A stretch of 10,188 nucleotides of DNA from Thermoplasmatales archaeon UBA582 (GTDB lineage: Archaea; Thermoplasmatota; Thermoplasmata; Thermoplasmatales; Thermoplasmataceae). Made by a program: the position numbers and the translations under genes. The stretch spans positions 1-10,188 of the forward strand of contig DAQB01000063.1 in assembly GCA_002502705.1 (NCBI GenBank), in the 5' to 3' direction. The notes beneath the pieces were generated by a model. It searched no databases and was not told the origin of the DNA. It was given only the letters and a program-made list of their open reading frames with translations. Of the stretch, positions 1 to 6,880 are shown piece by piece (position 1 is the stretch's first letter; each line of letters opens with the position of its first letter).

Positions 1-2
1 GT

Positions 3-545
3 TTCATAACCAGTGCCACGGTTTTCACATATCTCGTGGGTGGTCCAGCCCTGAGGTCCCTGAGGAAAAATGCATCGGAGCTCAAGAGACCGTTTAAGTT
101 GCCTGCATCATCTATACTTGCACCAATGGCTTTCGTCGGCGCATCTCTTGTTGTTTACTGGTCAGGTTGGCCCCTTGTAGGTGAACTGGCAATCGCGATA
201 TTCCTTGGCCTGATAGTCTATGGCATATTCTTTTTCATGAAACAGAAGGATGATCCCTCCAGAAAGACCATACATGGGTGGGATTCTATTAAATCCGGTA
301 TCTGGGTACCTGTTTACATAGTTGTCTTATCTATCGAATCATATCTTGGAGAGACCGCACTGGGCGGATATAACATAGTACCATATCCATACGATCTGCT
401 AATGGTTATAATAGTTGCAATAGTATTCTACTTCTGGGCCACGATGAGTGGAGTCAGGACTCAGGAAATACAGGAGATAGTGGACCTGGATTCACAATAC
501 CTGAAACCGGAAGACGAACAATTCGGCAGCTCGGGTGGTGCATAA
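3..545 (+). CDS. Amino-acid permease, APC superfamily (C-terminal part, 5' end outside window)
   Basis: This is the last 180 residues of a membrane transporter that probably imports amino acids by ion-coupled or exchange transport. The frame is open from base 3, so the gene starts upstream; the GTG at 36 is internal, because the residues before it (FITSATVFTYLVGG) continue the family pattern. The visible part has the APC-type loop LRSLRKN...LKRPFKLP, which in this superfamily follows a late transmembrane helix. After it come four hydrophobic segments (about residues 40-60, 62-80, 100-118 and 130-150 of the partial protein) and a polar acidic tail. The motif VVYWSGWP resembles the 'VYWSGW' region of archaeal amino-acid permeases. 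The substrate cannot be read from this portion. The stop codon lies one base before the ATG of the next gene, so the two are probably co-transcribed and translationally coupled. Confidence 0.85.
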   Translation, partial: FITSATVFTYLVGGPALRSLRKNASELKRPFKLPASSILAPMAFVGASLVVYWSGWPLVGELAIAIFLGLIVYGIFFFMKQKDDPSRKTIHGWDSIKSGIWVPVYIVVLSIESYLGETALGGYNIVPYPYDLLMVIIVAIVFYFWATMSGVRTQEIQEIVDLDSQYLKPEDEQFGSSGGA

Positions 546-546
546 A

Positions 547-756
547 ATGAATAAATACGTTGGCGGTATGGTTGTAAGTGTTGTAATTGGTCTGATAGGG
601 CTTGCATTACTCATTTACCAGACACTCCACACAACAAGTGTTGGCGTTTATGTTGGGAATATCCCACCTGCAGGAATCTTGTATGCATTTGTGTTTGCTG
701 CGGGCGTAATTGCTGCTATAGCTCTTTACAACCTCAATCTGCCTTCTAAAAAATAA
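547..756 (+). CDS. Small two-helix membrane protein coupled to the permease
   Basis: This 69-residue protein has no family I recognise. It has two hydrophobic segments, about residues 5-25 and 40-61, joined by a short polar loop with GNIPPAG, and a basic tail ending SKK; it should sit in the cytoplasmic membrane as a hairpin. I prefer the ATG at 547 over the in-frame GTG codons at 535 and 538. The ATG follows the permease stop by one base, and the GGGTGGTG inside the permease's last codons (533-540) makes a good archaeal Shine-Dalgarno site at the right distance. That arrangement suggests translational coupling and an accessory or stabilising role for the permease, which is inference only. 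Hydrophobic composition, a Shine-Dalgarno site and tight coupling argue that it is a real gene. Confidence 0.65.
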   Translation: MNKYVGGMVVSVVIGLIGLALLIYQTLHTTSVGVYVGNIPPAGILYAFVFAAGVIAAIALYNLNLPSKK

Positions 757-834
757 ATTTAATTAAATCCTAGATTTTTAAAAGTTAAAATTATTTTTAT
801 TCCTATTTATCTCCTCACTATTTATTGCTATTTT
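757..834. promoter_or_regulatory. AT-rich spacer: end of permease unit and promoter of the MMPL transporter
   Basis: This 78-base spacer is almost entirely A and T. Oligo-T runs on the + strand (TTTTT at 776-780 and around 793-798) could end the permease transcript, since archaeal termination often needs only T-rich sequence. The box TATTTAT at 804-810 lies about 28 bases before the GTG start at 835, the spacing expected for a leaderless transcript of the transporter gene. There is no Shine-Dalgarno site before that GTG, which agrees with leaderless initiation. The exact box is uncertain because the whole region is T/A-rich. Confidence 0.4.
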
Positions 835-3456
835 GTGGATATTGCAAAAACACTTATAGCGAAAAGGAAGATTGTATTGATTATTTGGATTGTGGCCATA
901 CTTGCTGCTACACCAGCTTTGATGAAATATTCCGGATACATTTCGTACTCGACGACATCGTCTGCCGGAAACCACAGTGAATCTTCTATTGCAAATGCAA
1001 TCCTTTCTAATAACACGCAGGAAAACCAGACATTACTGGTTGCGATTCAGGCAAACTCCTACAATAACACAAGCATGGCAACAGAAGTTCTCGCTATGCA
1101 GGAAGCAATGAAGAATGCATCCATATATGGCTTCTCTGGAACCATGTCTCCATACTCAGCTTATGCAGCATTCATAAACGATACCAGTGGGAAGAGTTCA
1201 ACTCTCATAAGAGATCTATATTCTACAATTAAAAATACATCTATACTTGTTTTTTCTTTTCCACACAATTTCTACGTTAACTGGTCATTGACAGGTTATA
1301 ATCAGTCCCAGATCTACACTGTTGCCAATCAATCCGGCTATAATTCATCGGTATACGAGAAGCAGTTCTTGAATTATATCTATACTTCATACAACAACTC
1401 TGTGCCTGGGCTTTCATTGGTCAATGAAGCCGTTAACAACACTGTTTATCTGCTGTTCAACGAATCACCTTATGCATCTTCTGTAACCAGTTACCTTAAT
1501 GTGGAAAATTACACGGTTGGCACTGACAGTGTGGTTAGCGCCGTTATAAAAATAATTACTGGCTTCAGCTTGAAAACGAGCATAATTAACTCTGTTGTAG
1601 AATCTTCCAACCCTGGTATTTATTATGTAACACATTACGGCCTGTCCGGAATTCCATCCTATATTGCATCGCAATATATCGCAAAAAACGGTTCTCTGTT
1701 TCTTGTGAACATAAACTTTAACCAGAGCACTGACGAATTGACCTCTGGCGGATCAAGTATTTCTCAGAATGCATATCCGGAAATTAACAAGATAGCAACC
1801 ACTTTCTTTGGAAATTCAGGTCAGGTAACAGGAGAGGGGGCCATTGCTTATCAGACTCAGCAGGTAACCTCAGGATCTGGAATTGTTTTTGCATTTATTT
1901 TCGTAATACTTGCCATTGCTGTATTTCTGACTCTTCTTTCATATAAGGCTTCGATCCTGACACTCGTTGTGGTATCAATTGCAACTGTTCTCGGATACGT
2001 TTCTATCTTTATAACAGGCATACTGGTTCACGATGTCAATTATGTTGTGAATTATACTCTTACAGCTGTTATTTTGGGTGTTGCCACTGATTACATAGTA
2101 TTTGTCCTGTCCAGATTCAAGCAGGAAATAAGATCCGGAAAGTCAAAAGATGAAGCGGCAGAGATTGCAACATCGAAGGCAGGTAAGGCAGTCTTCATAA
2201 GTGGCATAACTGTAGCAGCCAGCCTTGGTACATTCTATTTTATACCTGGTTTCAGGACATGGGGATCGGTTCTGTTCCTCGCAATTATCATGACCGTTGT
2301 GTTTGAAGTAACGATCCTTCCTGCGGTTATGAAATTCCTTGGACCAAAAATCTTCATGAAATATGGAATGAAGCCATTTGGAAAGGATTCCCACAAAAAT
2401 TCAGTTTTCTATAAAACCTCTAGCGTGTCGATAGATAGAAAAGTAACTGTAATAGCCATTATTTTATTGCTGGCTGCTCCTGCAATATATCTTTTTGCTA
2501 CACTCCCGACAACATACAATTTCAACACGGGTCTTCCGTCTGGTCTGTCATCAGTTAAGGCACTTAACGCAGTGGATAATTCATTTGGTGCAAATGAAAT
2601 ATACCCAGTATATTTCCTAATACCACTTTCGAACCCGTATAATGGAAGTTTTTCAGAGCAGGATATTAAAACGATCTCCAGCAACACGGCCTTCATAAAC
2701 AATACTAATGGTATCAGCTCTGTAAATGGACCGTATTACAACAATCTTACTAACCAGACAGATTTCAGTCCTTATGTCGTTGACAATGGCAAATATCTCT
2801 TATACCTTATATATACAAATTACGGCCCTTATTCGGGCCAGGCATTGAATGTTGTCAATCACCTGAGATCTGACAGCAGTGCCCTGGTGGGTGGTATCAC
2901 CTCAAGCGTCATAGATCAAAAAGTACAGAATTCAAGGACATACCTTGAACTGGAAATATTGATTGTGGCCGCTATCGGTGTGATATTGTTGTTTGCCTTC
3001 AGAAGTGCAATTTATCCTCTTATTTCCTTGAGTGGAGTGTTTATAAGTATAAGCTGGACAACTTCAATACTTTACATTATATCGATATACATACTCCACC
3101 AGGCACTAATCTATCTTATTCCAATAATCCTGTTCGTAATACTGATGTCCCTCGGTAACGACTATACTGTCTTCATTATTTCCAGGATAAGGGAGGAAGT
3201 TGCATCGTTCGGTAAGAGAGAAGGCATCACTAGGGGGATGGTAGGTTCCGGGAAAGTTGTAACCTCCCTTGGTCTAATACTGGCTGCATCTCTTGGATCA
3301 TTGGCGTTCATACCGGTGGGATTCCTGACACAGCTTGGCATAGCATTCATAATTTCGCTGCTTCTGGATACCTTCGTCATCAGGACATTCTACTTCCCTG
3401 CAATGGTAGCCCTTCTTGACAGAAGTGAAAAAAAGATAAAGATGCGTAATGTTTAA
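835..3456 (+). CDS. MMPL/RND-superfamily membrane transporter with heavily sequon-rich external domains
   Basis: This 873-residue protein has the two-repeat layout of the MmpL/RND exporter superfamily. Helix 1 (about residues 11-30) is followed by a large external domain (about 31-345), helices 2-6 (about 346-500) and a cytoplasmic linker. Helix 7 (about 537-558), a second external domain (about 559-700) and helices 8-12 (about 705-860) follow. Both repeats keep the signature helix with an Asp-Tyr pair: ATDYIVFVLSRFKQE (D419-Y420) and GNDYTVFIISRIREE (D776-Y777). In MmpL proteins these pairs form the proton relay, so proton-driven export of a lipid, peptide or small hydrophobic compound is likely; the substrate is unknown. 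The external domains are rich in Asn, Ser, Thr and Tyr and hold about 21 N-x-S/T sequons by eye. The GTG start is chosen because no ATG occurs in frame upstream, and the N-terminus is a normal first helix. A tandem Lrp-type regulator follows after 26 bases. Confidence 0.88.
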   Translation: MDIAKTLIAKRKIVLIIWIVAILAATPALMKYSGYISYSTTSSAGNHSESSIANAILSNNTQENQTLLVAIQANSYNNTSMATEVLAMQEAMKNASIYGFSGTMSPYSAYAAFINDTSGKSSTLIRDLYSTIKNTSILVFSFPHNFYVNWSLTGYNQSQIYTVANQSGYNSSVYEKQFLNYIYTSYNNSVPGLSLVNEAVNNTVYLLFNESPYASSVTSYLNVENYTVGTDSVVSAVIKIITGFSLKTSIINSVVESSNPGIYYVTHYGLSGIPSYIASQYIAKNGSLFLVNINFNQSTDELTSGGSSISQNAYPEINKIATTFFGNSGQVTGEGAIAYQTQQVTSGSGIVFAFIFVILAIAVFLTLLSYKASILTLVVVSIATVLGYVSIFITGILVHDVNYVVNYTLTAVILGVATDYIVFVLSRFKQEIRSGKSKDEAAEIATSKAGKAVFISGITVAASLGTFYFIPGFRTWGSVLFLAIIMTVVFEVTILPAVMKFLGPKIFMKYGMKPFGKDSHKNSVFYKTSSVSIDRKVTVIAIILLLAAPAIYLFATLPTTYNFNTGLPSGLSSVKALNAVDNSFGANEIYPVYFLIPLSNPYNGSFSEQDIKTISSNTAFINNTNGISSVNGPYYNNLTNQTDFSPYVVDNGKYLLYLIYTNYGPYSGQALNVVNHLRSDSSALVGGITSSVIDQKVQNSRTYLELEILIVAAIGVILLFAFRSAIYPLISLSGVFISISWTTSILYIISIYILHQALIYLIPIILFVILMSLGNDYTVFIISRIREEVASFGKREGITRGMVGSGKVVTSLGLILAASLGSLAFIPVGFLTQLGIAFIISLLLDTFVIRTFYFPAMVALLDRSEKKIKMRNV

Positions 3457-3482
3457 TCATAGCTTAGCATTGATATCCCTGA

Positions 3483-4256
3483 ATGGATAACGTTGACAAG
3501 AAGCTGATCTATTTCCTTCTTAAAGATGCCAGGATGCCGCTGAGAAAAATCGCTGAGGAGCTTGGTATATCGGCTCAGGCATTAAACTATCGTATGGCCA
3601 AGCTTTATGAGACCGGGGTAATTAGAAAGTACTCCCTGCATGTTAATCCAAAAATATATGGAAAAGTTAACGGCTTTGCTGCTTACAAGAATGACAAATA
3701 CATGTCTCCCAATGTGATTTCCAAATTCAAATGTCTGGAAGAGATAACGATTTACGAGTTTGCTGCAAACACAATGGAAGAACTTGAGGATGAGATAAGG
3801 AAAGCTGAGACATTTGCAGGACTCCCGATTATGAAGTATATTCCGGAGCAGAGAGATATGAAAATGAACATCGGAGAAACTGACAGAAGGATACTTGAAT
3901 ACCTGAAAAAGGATCCAAGGATGTCCGTCGTAAACCTTGCAAAGGAACTTGGCCTTGCAAATTCTTCTGTACGCAAAAGAATTAACCTCATGGAAAAGAA
4001 TCATGTTATAGCTGCAACTACGGAAATAGATTTGTCGAAAACTGATATAGTTCTATTCTCTATAATTTCAAAAAACGTCAGAAATCTTATTCCGGTTATT
4101 ACCGATCAGCCGATACTTGTCATATCGGATCGAGATAATGGAATACTCGTCTGCTTCTCAGAAAACCTGAAACAGGCAAGATATGTTATAGAAAATTCCA
4201 GAAAAACAGACCCTTCCGCTGAAGTTATGGTTGTGTATGACTACGAATTCAACTGA
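3483..4256 (+). CDS. Tandem Lrp/AsnC-type transcriptional regulator (two HTH halves in one chain)
   Basis: This 257-residue protein is two Lrp/AsnC-like units fused head to tail. The first winged HTH covers about residues 3-50 (VDKKLIYFLLKDARMPLRKIAEELGIS, then a recognition helix near 30-42, then GVIRKYSLHVNP). The second covers about 132-180 (TDRRILEYLKKDPRMSVVNLAKELGLA, recognition helix near 160-172). Each is followed by about 70 residues with alternating strands and helices that could be a degenerate RAM-like ligand domain, without the clear G-x-x-D-L motif of classical Lrp proteins. One chain could therefore mimic an Lrp dimer. The gene starts with ATG 26 bases after the MMPL transporter and has no Shine-Dalgarno site. 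It is either read with the transporter or started from the weak TTTAATCA box near 3452-3459. Control of the transporter is the natural guess. Siroheme decarboxylases share the fold, but I see none of their conserved HNYxR-type residues. Confidence 0.75.
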   Translation: MDNVDKKLIYFLLKDARMPLRKIAEELGISAQALNYRMAKLYETGVIRKYSLHVNPKIYGKVNGFAAYKNDKYMSPNVISKFKCLEEITIYEFAANTMEELEDEIRKAETFAGLPIMKYIPEQRDMKMNIGETDRRILEYLKKDPRMSVVNLAKELGLANSSVRKRINLMEKNHVIAATTEIDLSKTDIVLFSIISKNVRNLIPVITDQPILVISDRDNGILVCFSENLKQARYVIENSRKTDPSAEVMVVYDYEFN

Positions 4257-4329
4257 TTTGCAGGTTGATCTGACAAACCTTTCTCCGTACAGTTTGTTTA
4301 TTAACCAAATATGACTTTTATGTGATATT
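4257..4329 (+). promoter_or_regulatory. Promoter region of the DUF202 gene with an inverted repeat
   Basis: A TATA-like box TTTATTAA at 4297-4304 lies about 28 bases before the ATG at 4330, fitting a leaderless or very short-leader transcript. GTGAT at 4322-4326 could also act as a Shine-Dalgarno site but is only three bases from the ATG. Just upstream and touching the box is an inverted repeat, ACAAAC (4273-4278) and GTTTGT (4292-4297), with 13 bases between the arms. This is a possible operator, though arms of six bases are not rare by chance. Confidence 0.45.
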
Positions 4330-4683
4330 ATGGCTGGCAATGTCACAGATCACATGGCAAATGAAAGAACCTATCTAGCCTGGGTCCGGACAGGAATAAC
4401 CGTGATTGCACTGGGTTTTGTAGTTGCAAAATTTGGCATTCTCATTAAAGAACTTGTTCCAAATGCACCAAGCACTTCCTACCACCTATCCTCTGAAATA
4501 GGTATTGTTTTAGTGCTGGCTGGAGCATTCATGCAGATACTTGCCTTGCGCAGCTTCGTCAGAAATAAGAACAATATAGAAAGAGGAGTGTTTCAACCGT
4601 CCGCGGTGCCTGAGATGCTTGCCGGAATCCTCACGCTTATAATTGCAATTCTTGTGGTTGCCTATATGGTCATAACACTCTGA
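4330..4683 (+). CDS. DUF202 (YidH-like) membrane protein
   Basis: This 117-residue integral membrane protein belongs to the DUF202 family. The family signature is plain near the N-terminus: NERTYLAWVRTGITVIALGF (residues 11-30), continuing VVAKFG. Three transmembrane segments are seen, at about residues 20-40, 57-75 and 94-116, which is the usual DUF202 layout and length. The conserved Arg and Asn before helix 1 and the basic loop after helix 2 (RSFVRNKNN) suggest a cytoplasmic N-terminus. The molecular function of the family is not established; the related domain in fungal vacuolar transporter chaperones shows it can serve as a membrane anchor. The gene has its own promoter-like box and is followed, 35 bases later, by another gene with its own box, so it is probably monocistronic. 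Confidence 0.88.
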   Translation: MAGNVTDHMANERTYLAWVRTGITVIALGFVVAKFGILIKELVPNAPSTSYHLSSEIGIVLVLAGAFMQILALRSFVRNKNNIERGVFQPSAVPEMLAGILTLIIAILVVAYMVITL

Positions 4684-4686
4684 ATA

Positions 4687-4696
4687 TTTTTATACT
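4687..4696 (+). promoter_or_regulatory. TATA-like box of the 313-residue protein gene
   Basis: TTTTTATACT is centred about 27 bases before the ATG at 4719, the distance expected for a leaderless archaeal transcript. No Shine-Dalgarno site is present between box and start. The T-rich run may also help end the preceding DUF202 transcript, whose stop codon is at 4681-4683. Confidence 0.5.
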
Positions 4697-4718
4697 ATGA
4701 ATCTGTATGTGTGAATAG

Positions 4719-5660
4719 ATGCTGATAAAGGACATTCAGGCAAAGCTCAACAGGATCTGCCTGATTTCTGTAGAGCAGGAAGGTTTTATATTTAATCTGA
4801 CACGAAGATATGGCCTGTCACTTCCATCCTTTATATATGGCGACGAGGAAAAAATTATGATTGACGTTTTTGCCACAGAGAATCAATTAAAAGTGGGGCA
4901 AAAAGAAATAGAGGATTCTGGTAAATTCGAGAAAAAATACGGCATGATGGTATATACAACGAGAGTTAACCACCTTGAAAAGATGAAGATTGTTGATGAG
5001 ATTTTAAACACGGTATCGGTGATTTCAAACTCAAGCTATGTTTCAAATGGCAAACTATTCTTTCAGTTCAGGTTTCACGATTCAACTGCGTCAAAAATTT
5101 CTGAGATACTTTCGAGGTTTATGGAGCGGGATCCAGGAACGGATATAGAATATTTGGGCCCATCAAGCGGAATAATATCTGCAATAAATTCAATTAACTC
5201 AATGATTCCATTACATGTAATAAAATACTCAATGCCATTCAATAAACAGACATCATTGGGGGCAGAAATTGTTGATAAATATGGATTGATTGCAGAGATG
5301 GAAAATCACAGGATAAAAAACAACCACTTTCAGGCACTTATATATTCAATGAGAGATCTGCCAAAGAATGAGATTAGCGGGCTTGAGGTTATCTCATTCG
5401 ATGATAGAATTTTCAGCGTACCCATATATGTTGATATTCTATCTGAAATCAGGAAGAGGGCGAATGATGAGAAGATACCACGTTTCTCAATGTTTGTGCG
5501 TAAAAGGGGGAACAAGATAGAGGTGACGTCGATCGTGCCTTCGCCTGCATCAAAAGAATATGTTAAGATTTTACTGGAACTCTCTAAATCGCGGCCTGAT
5601 GGATCAATTGATCTCGATGCGTACATAAAATATGACGAAAGTGTTTGGGATTGGGCATGA
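4719..5660 (+). CDS. Unrecognised 313-residue soluble protein
   Basis: I do not recognise this protein. It has no signal peptide and no transmembrane segment, a near-balanced charge, and alternating strand and helix patterns throughout, so a cytoplasmic alpha/beta protein is likely. Visible landmarks are an N-terminal part with GLSLPSFIYGDEEKIMIDVF (about residues 32-51) and a middle part with FFQFRFHDSTASKISEILSRF (about 112-132) followed by DIEYLGPSSG. The C-terminal half has FSVPIYVDILSEIRKRAND near residues 229-247, and the end is an aromatic tail, ESVWDWA. The middle part loosely recalls the sensory N-terminal region of archaeal Bat/HTH_10 regulators (strand, helix, strand), but the C-terminal HTH of that family is not visible, so this is weak. 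The ATG is supported by a TATA-like box at leaderless spacing. The gene converges with the HAD phosphatase gene, 16 bases between stops. Confidence 0.75.
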   Translation: MLIKDIQAKLNRICLISVEQEGFIFNLTRRYGLSLPSFIYGDEEKIMIDVFATENQLKVGQKEIEDSGKFEKKYGMMVYTTRVNHLEKMKIVDEILNTVSVISNSSYVSNGKLFFQFRFHDSTASKISEILSRFMERDPGTDIEYLGPSSGIISAINSINSMIPLHVIKYSMPFNKQTSLGAEIVDKYGLIAEMENHRIKNNHFQALIYSMRDLPKNEISGLEVISFDDRIFSVPIYVDILSEIRKRANDEKIPRFSMFVRKRGNKIEVTSIVPSPASKEYVKILLELSKSRPDGSIDLDAYIKYDESVWDWA

Positions 5661-5676
5661 AGCATCTTAAGACAGT

Positions 5677-6117
5677 TTATCTCTTGAAATGTATAAATGG
5701 AATGCCAAGGTTTCTGGCCAAATCACCGTCTCTGTCTTGCCTATCGCCAGCAATAATTGAATCAGCCAAATCTATTCCCAATTCCTCCACTGCCCTTAGA
5801 ACAAGACCAGGTTTTGGTTTCCGGCATTCGCACCCCTCATCTGGCCTGTGTGGGCAGTAATAAGTTGCGTTGACTTTAACACCCCTTTCAGCAAGAGCCT
5901 TTATAACGGCATCGTTGAACGCATGGAACTCGGAATCTGAGAAATAACCCCTGTTTATACCAGACTGGTTGGTTATTATGACGATCAGGTAACCTTTATC
6001 TTGATATTCCTTCATTAATTTCGCAGCATCATCATAAATCCTTAGGTCCTTCGGATCTTTGCAGTAAGGACAATCGTAATTTATAGTTCCATCCCGGTCA
6101 ATAAAAAGTGCTTTCAT
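5677..6117 (-). CDS. HAD-superfamily IIIA phosphatase with zinc loop (histidinol-phosphate or heptose-bisphosphate phosphatase type)
   Basis: This 146-residue cytosolic phosphatase has all four HAD motifs. These are DRDGT (nucleophile D7, acid/base D9), ITNQSG (T49), CRKPKPG (motif III lysine K100 or K102) and AGDRQDRDGD (D125 with D130/D132 for magnesium). A zinc-binding loop C88-P-H90-x5-C96-x-C98 is present. The family includes HisB N-terminal histidinol-phosphate phosphatase and GmhB, the heptose 1,7-bisphosphate 7-phosphatase. The spacing of five residues between His and Cys matches the HisB-N loop as I remember it (CPHLPADECDC) better than the longer E. coli GmhB loop. The short length is typical of minimal archaeal members. 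GGTGA six bases before the ATG is a good Shine-Dalgarno site. The gene follows an ABC-2 permease by 31 bases and is probably its operon partner, so a sugar-phosphate substrate for a cell-surface glycan is as plausible as histidinol phosphate. Confidence 0.8.
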   Translation of the reverse strand: MKALFIDRDGTINYDCPYCKDPKDLRIYDDAAKLMKEYQDKGYLIVIITNQSGINRGYFSDSEFHAFNDAVIKALAERGVKVNATYYCPHRPDEGCECRKPKPGLVLRAVEELGIDLADSIIAGDRQDRDGDLARNLGIPFIHFKR

Positions 6118-6148
6118 GATTTTTCACCACATCAGTTTTACAGTCCGC

Positions 6149-6880
6149 TTAATTTTCCCGCCACCTCGTAAAGAACCTTGCAAGTCCGAAAAAGAACACA
6201 GCTTCAATTATAAATATAAATATCATAGGAACCATAAGGGGTTCGAAACCAAATGCAGCCTGGGTCAGAACAGCAGCCGACGTTGTCGGTGAAATTGCCA
6301 AGATATAAATGATATATTTCGGCAGATAGGTGTATGGATAGAAAGTTGGGGGTAGCACAGTCAGGAAAACAGACATTATTGCGGATATACCCCAGGCATT
6401 TCTAATGTGTTTAACAGCACCACCAATGCTCATGGAAAGACCTGCCGTACTGATTGTCAGGACTACCAGAATGGAAATCATATAAAGTATAGAGTAAATG
6501 GTGAAAATGTGTATTAGGTATCCAATTATTGCGTAAAGGACAAGGCCTGGCATGGAGAATATGATATAACTGAGAGTTAACCCAAGGATATAGTCGGTAG
6601 GTGTTATGGATGAAGTGACAAATAAATCCTGTATTCTTAGCTGGATTCTCAGAAAAGCAGCATCTGCGACGCTTGCAAAGGTAACTGAGGCTACTAGACC
6701 CAGAAATCCTCCCACTACCGCATATTTGATAAGCTCACCCTTTGATATTATGTATATTAAAAAAAGAAGGGTTAATGGAGAGCTCAGGGATGCAATGACG
6801 TATGCCGGTCCCCTTTTTATTGTTCTGAAGCCGTAATACCAGGCAAAGGCAAGTGAAAATTTAAGGTTCAATTTCAACAC
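6149..6880 (-). CDS. ABC-2 type transporter permease
   Basis: This 243-residue membrane protein is the permease partner of the ATPase gene that overlaps its start by 20 bases. Six hydrophobic segments are seen: about residues 28-46, 53-72, 93-118, 122-148, 162-182 and 213-234. Between the last two is the ABC-2 style stretch LPPTFYPYTYLPKYIIYILAISPTT, with the conserved Pro-rich turn and ISPTT motif of drug, polysaccharide and haem-exporter permeases (DrrB/NodJ-like). The N-terminal amphipathic segment (LKFSLAFAWYYGFRTIKRGP) precedes the first helix, as usual in this family. It should form a homodimer in the membrane with two copies of the ATPase and export a lipid-linked or hydrophobic compound; the substrate is unknown. 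The ATG start lies within the last codons of the ATPase gene, showing translational coupling. Confidence 0.85.
   Translation of the reverse strand: MLKLNLKFSLAFAWYYGFRTIKRGPAYVIASLSSPLTLLFLIYIISKGELIKYAVVGGFLGLVASVTFASVADAAFLRIQLRIQDLFVTSSITPTDYILGLTLSYIIFSMPGLVLYAIIGYLIHIFTIYSILYMISILVVLTISTAGLSMSIGGAVKHIRNAWGISAIMSVFLTVLPPTFYPYTYLPKYIIYILAISPTTSAAVLTQAAFGFEPLMVPMIFIFIIEAVFFFGLARFFTRWREN

Noticed and set aside
535..546. GTG codons at 535 and 538 as start of the small membrane protein
   Set aside because: The GGGTGGTG sequence is better used as the Shine-Dalgarno site for the ATG at 547, directly after the permease stop.
2409..2702. A 97-codon open frame on the - strand inside the MMPL transporter gene
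   Set aside because: It lies wholly within a clear transporter gene and its translation shows no recognisable motif; it is a by-product of the other strand's codon use.
3582..4004. A 140-codon open frame on the - strand inside the tandem Lrp gene
   Set aside because: The + strand frame has two clear HTH units, while the - strand frame has a Cys/Phe/His-rich translation without family features and no start signals.
3483..4256. Siroheme decarboxylase (AhbA/AhbB fusion), which shares the Lrp-like fold
   Set aside because: I see none of the conserved His-Asn-Tyr-x-Arg type residues of those enzymes, and no haem-pathway genes are nearby.
4261..4281. Short hairpin AGGTT / AACCT after the tandem Lrp gene as a terminator
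   Set aside because: A five-base stem with a nine-base loop and no following T-run is weak, and archaeal termination does not depend on such hairpins.
6061..6075. CPYC motif (C16-C19) in the HAD protein as a redox or extra zinc site
   Set aside because: It sits at the variable loop after the DRDGT motif, where homologues carry unrelated residues; with only two cysteines there is not enough to claim a second metal site.
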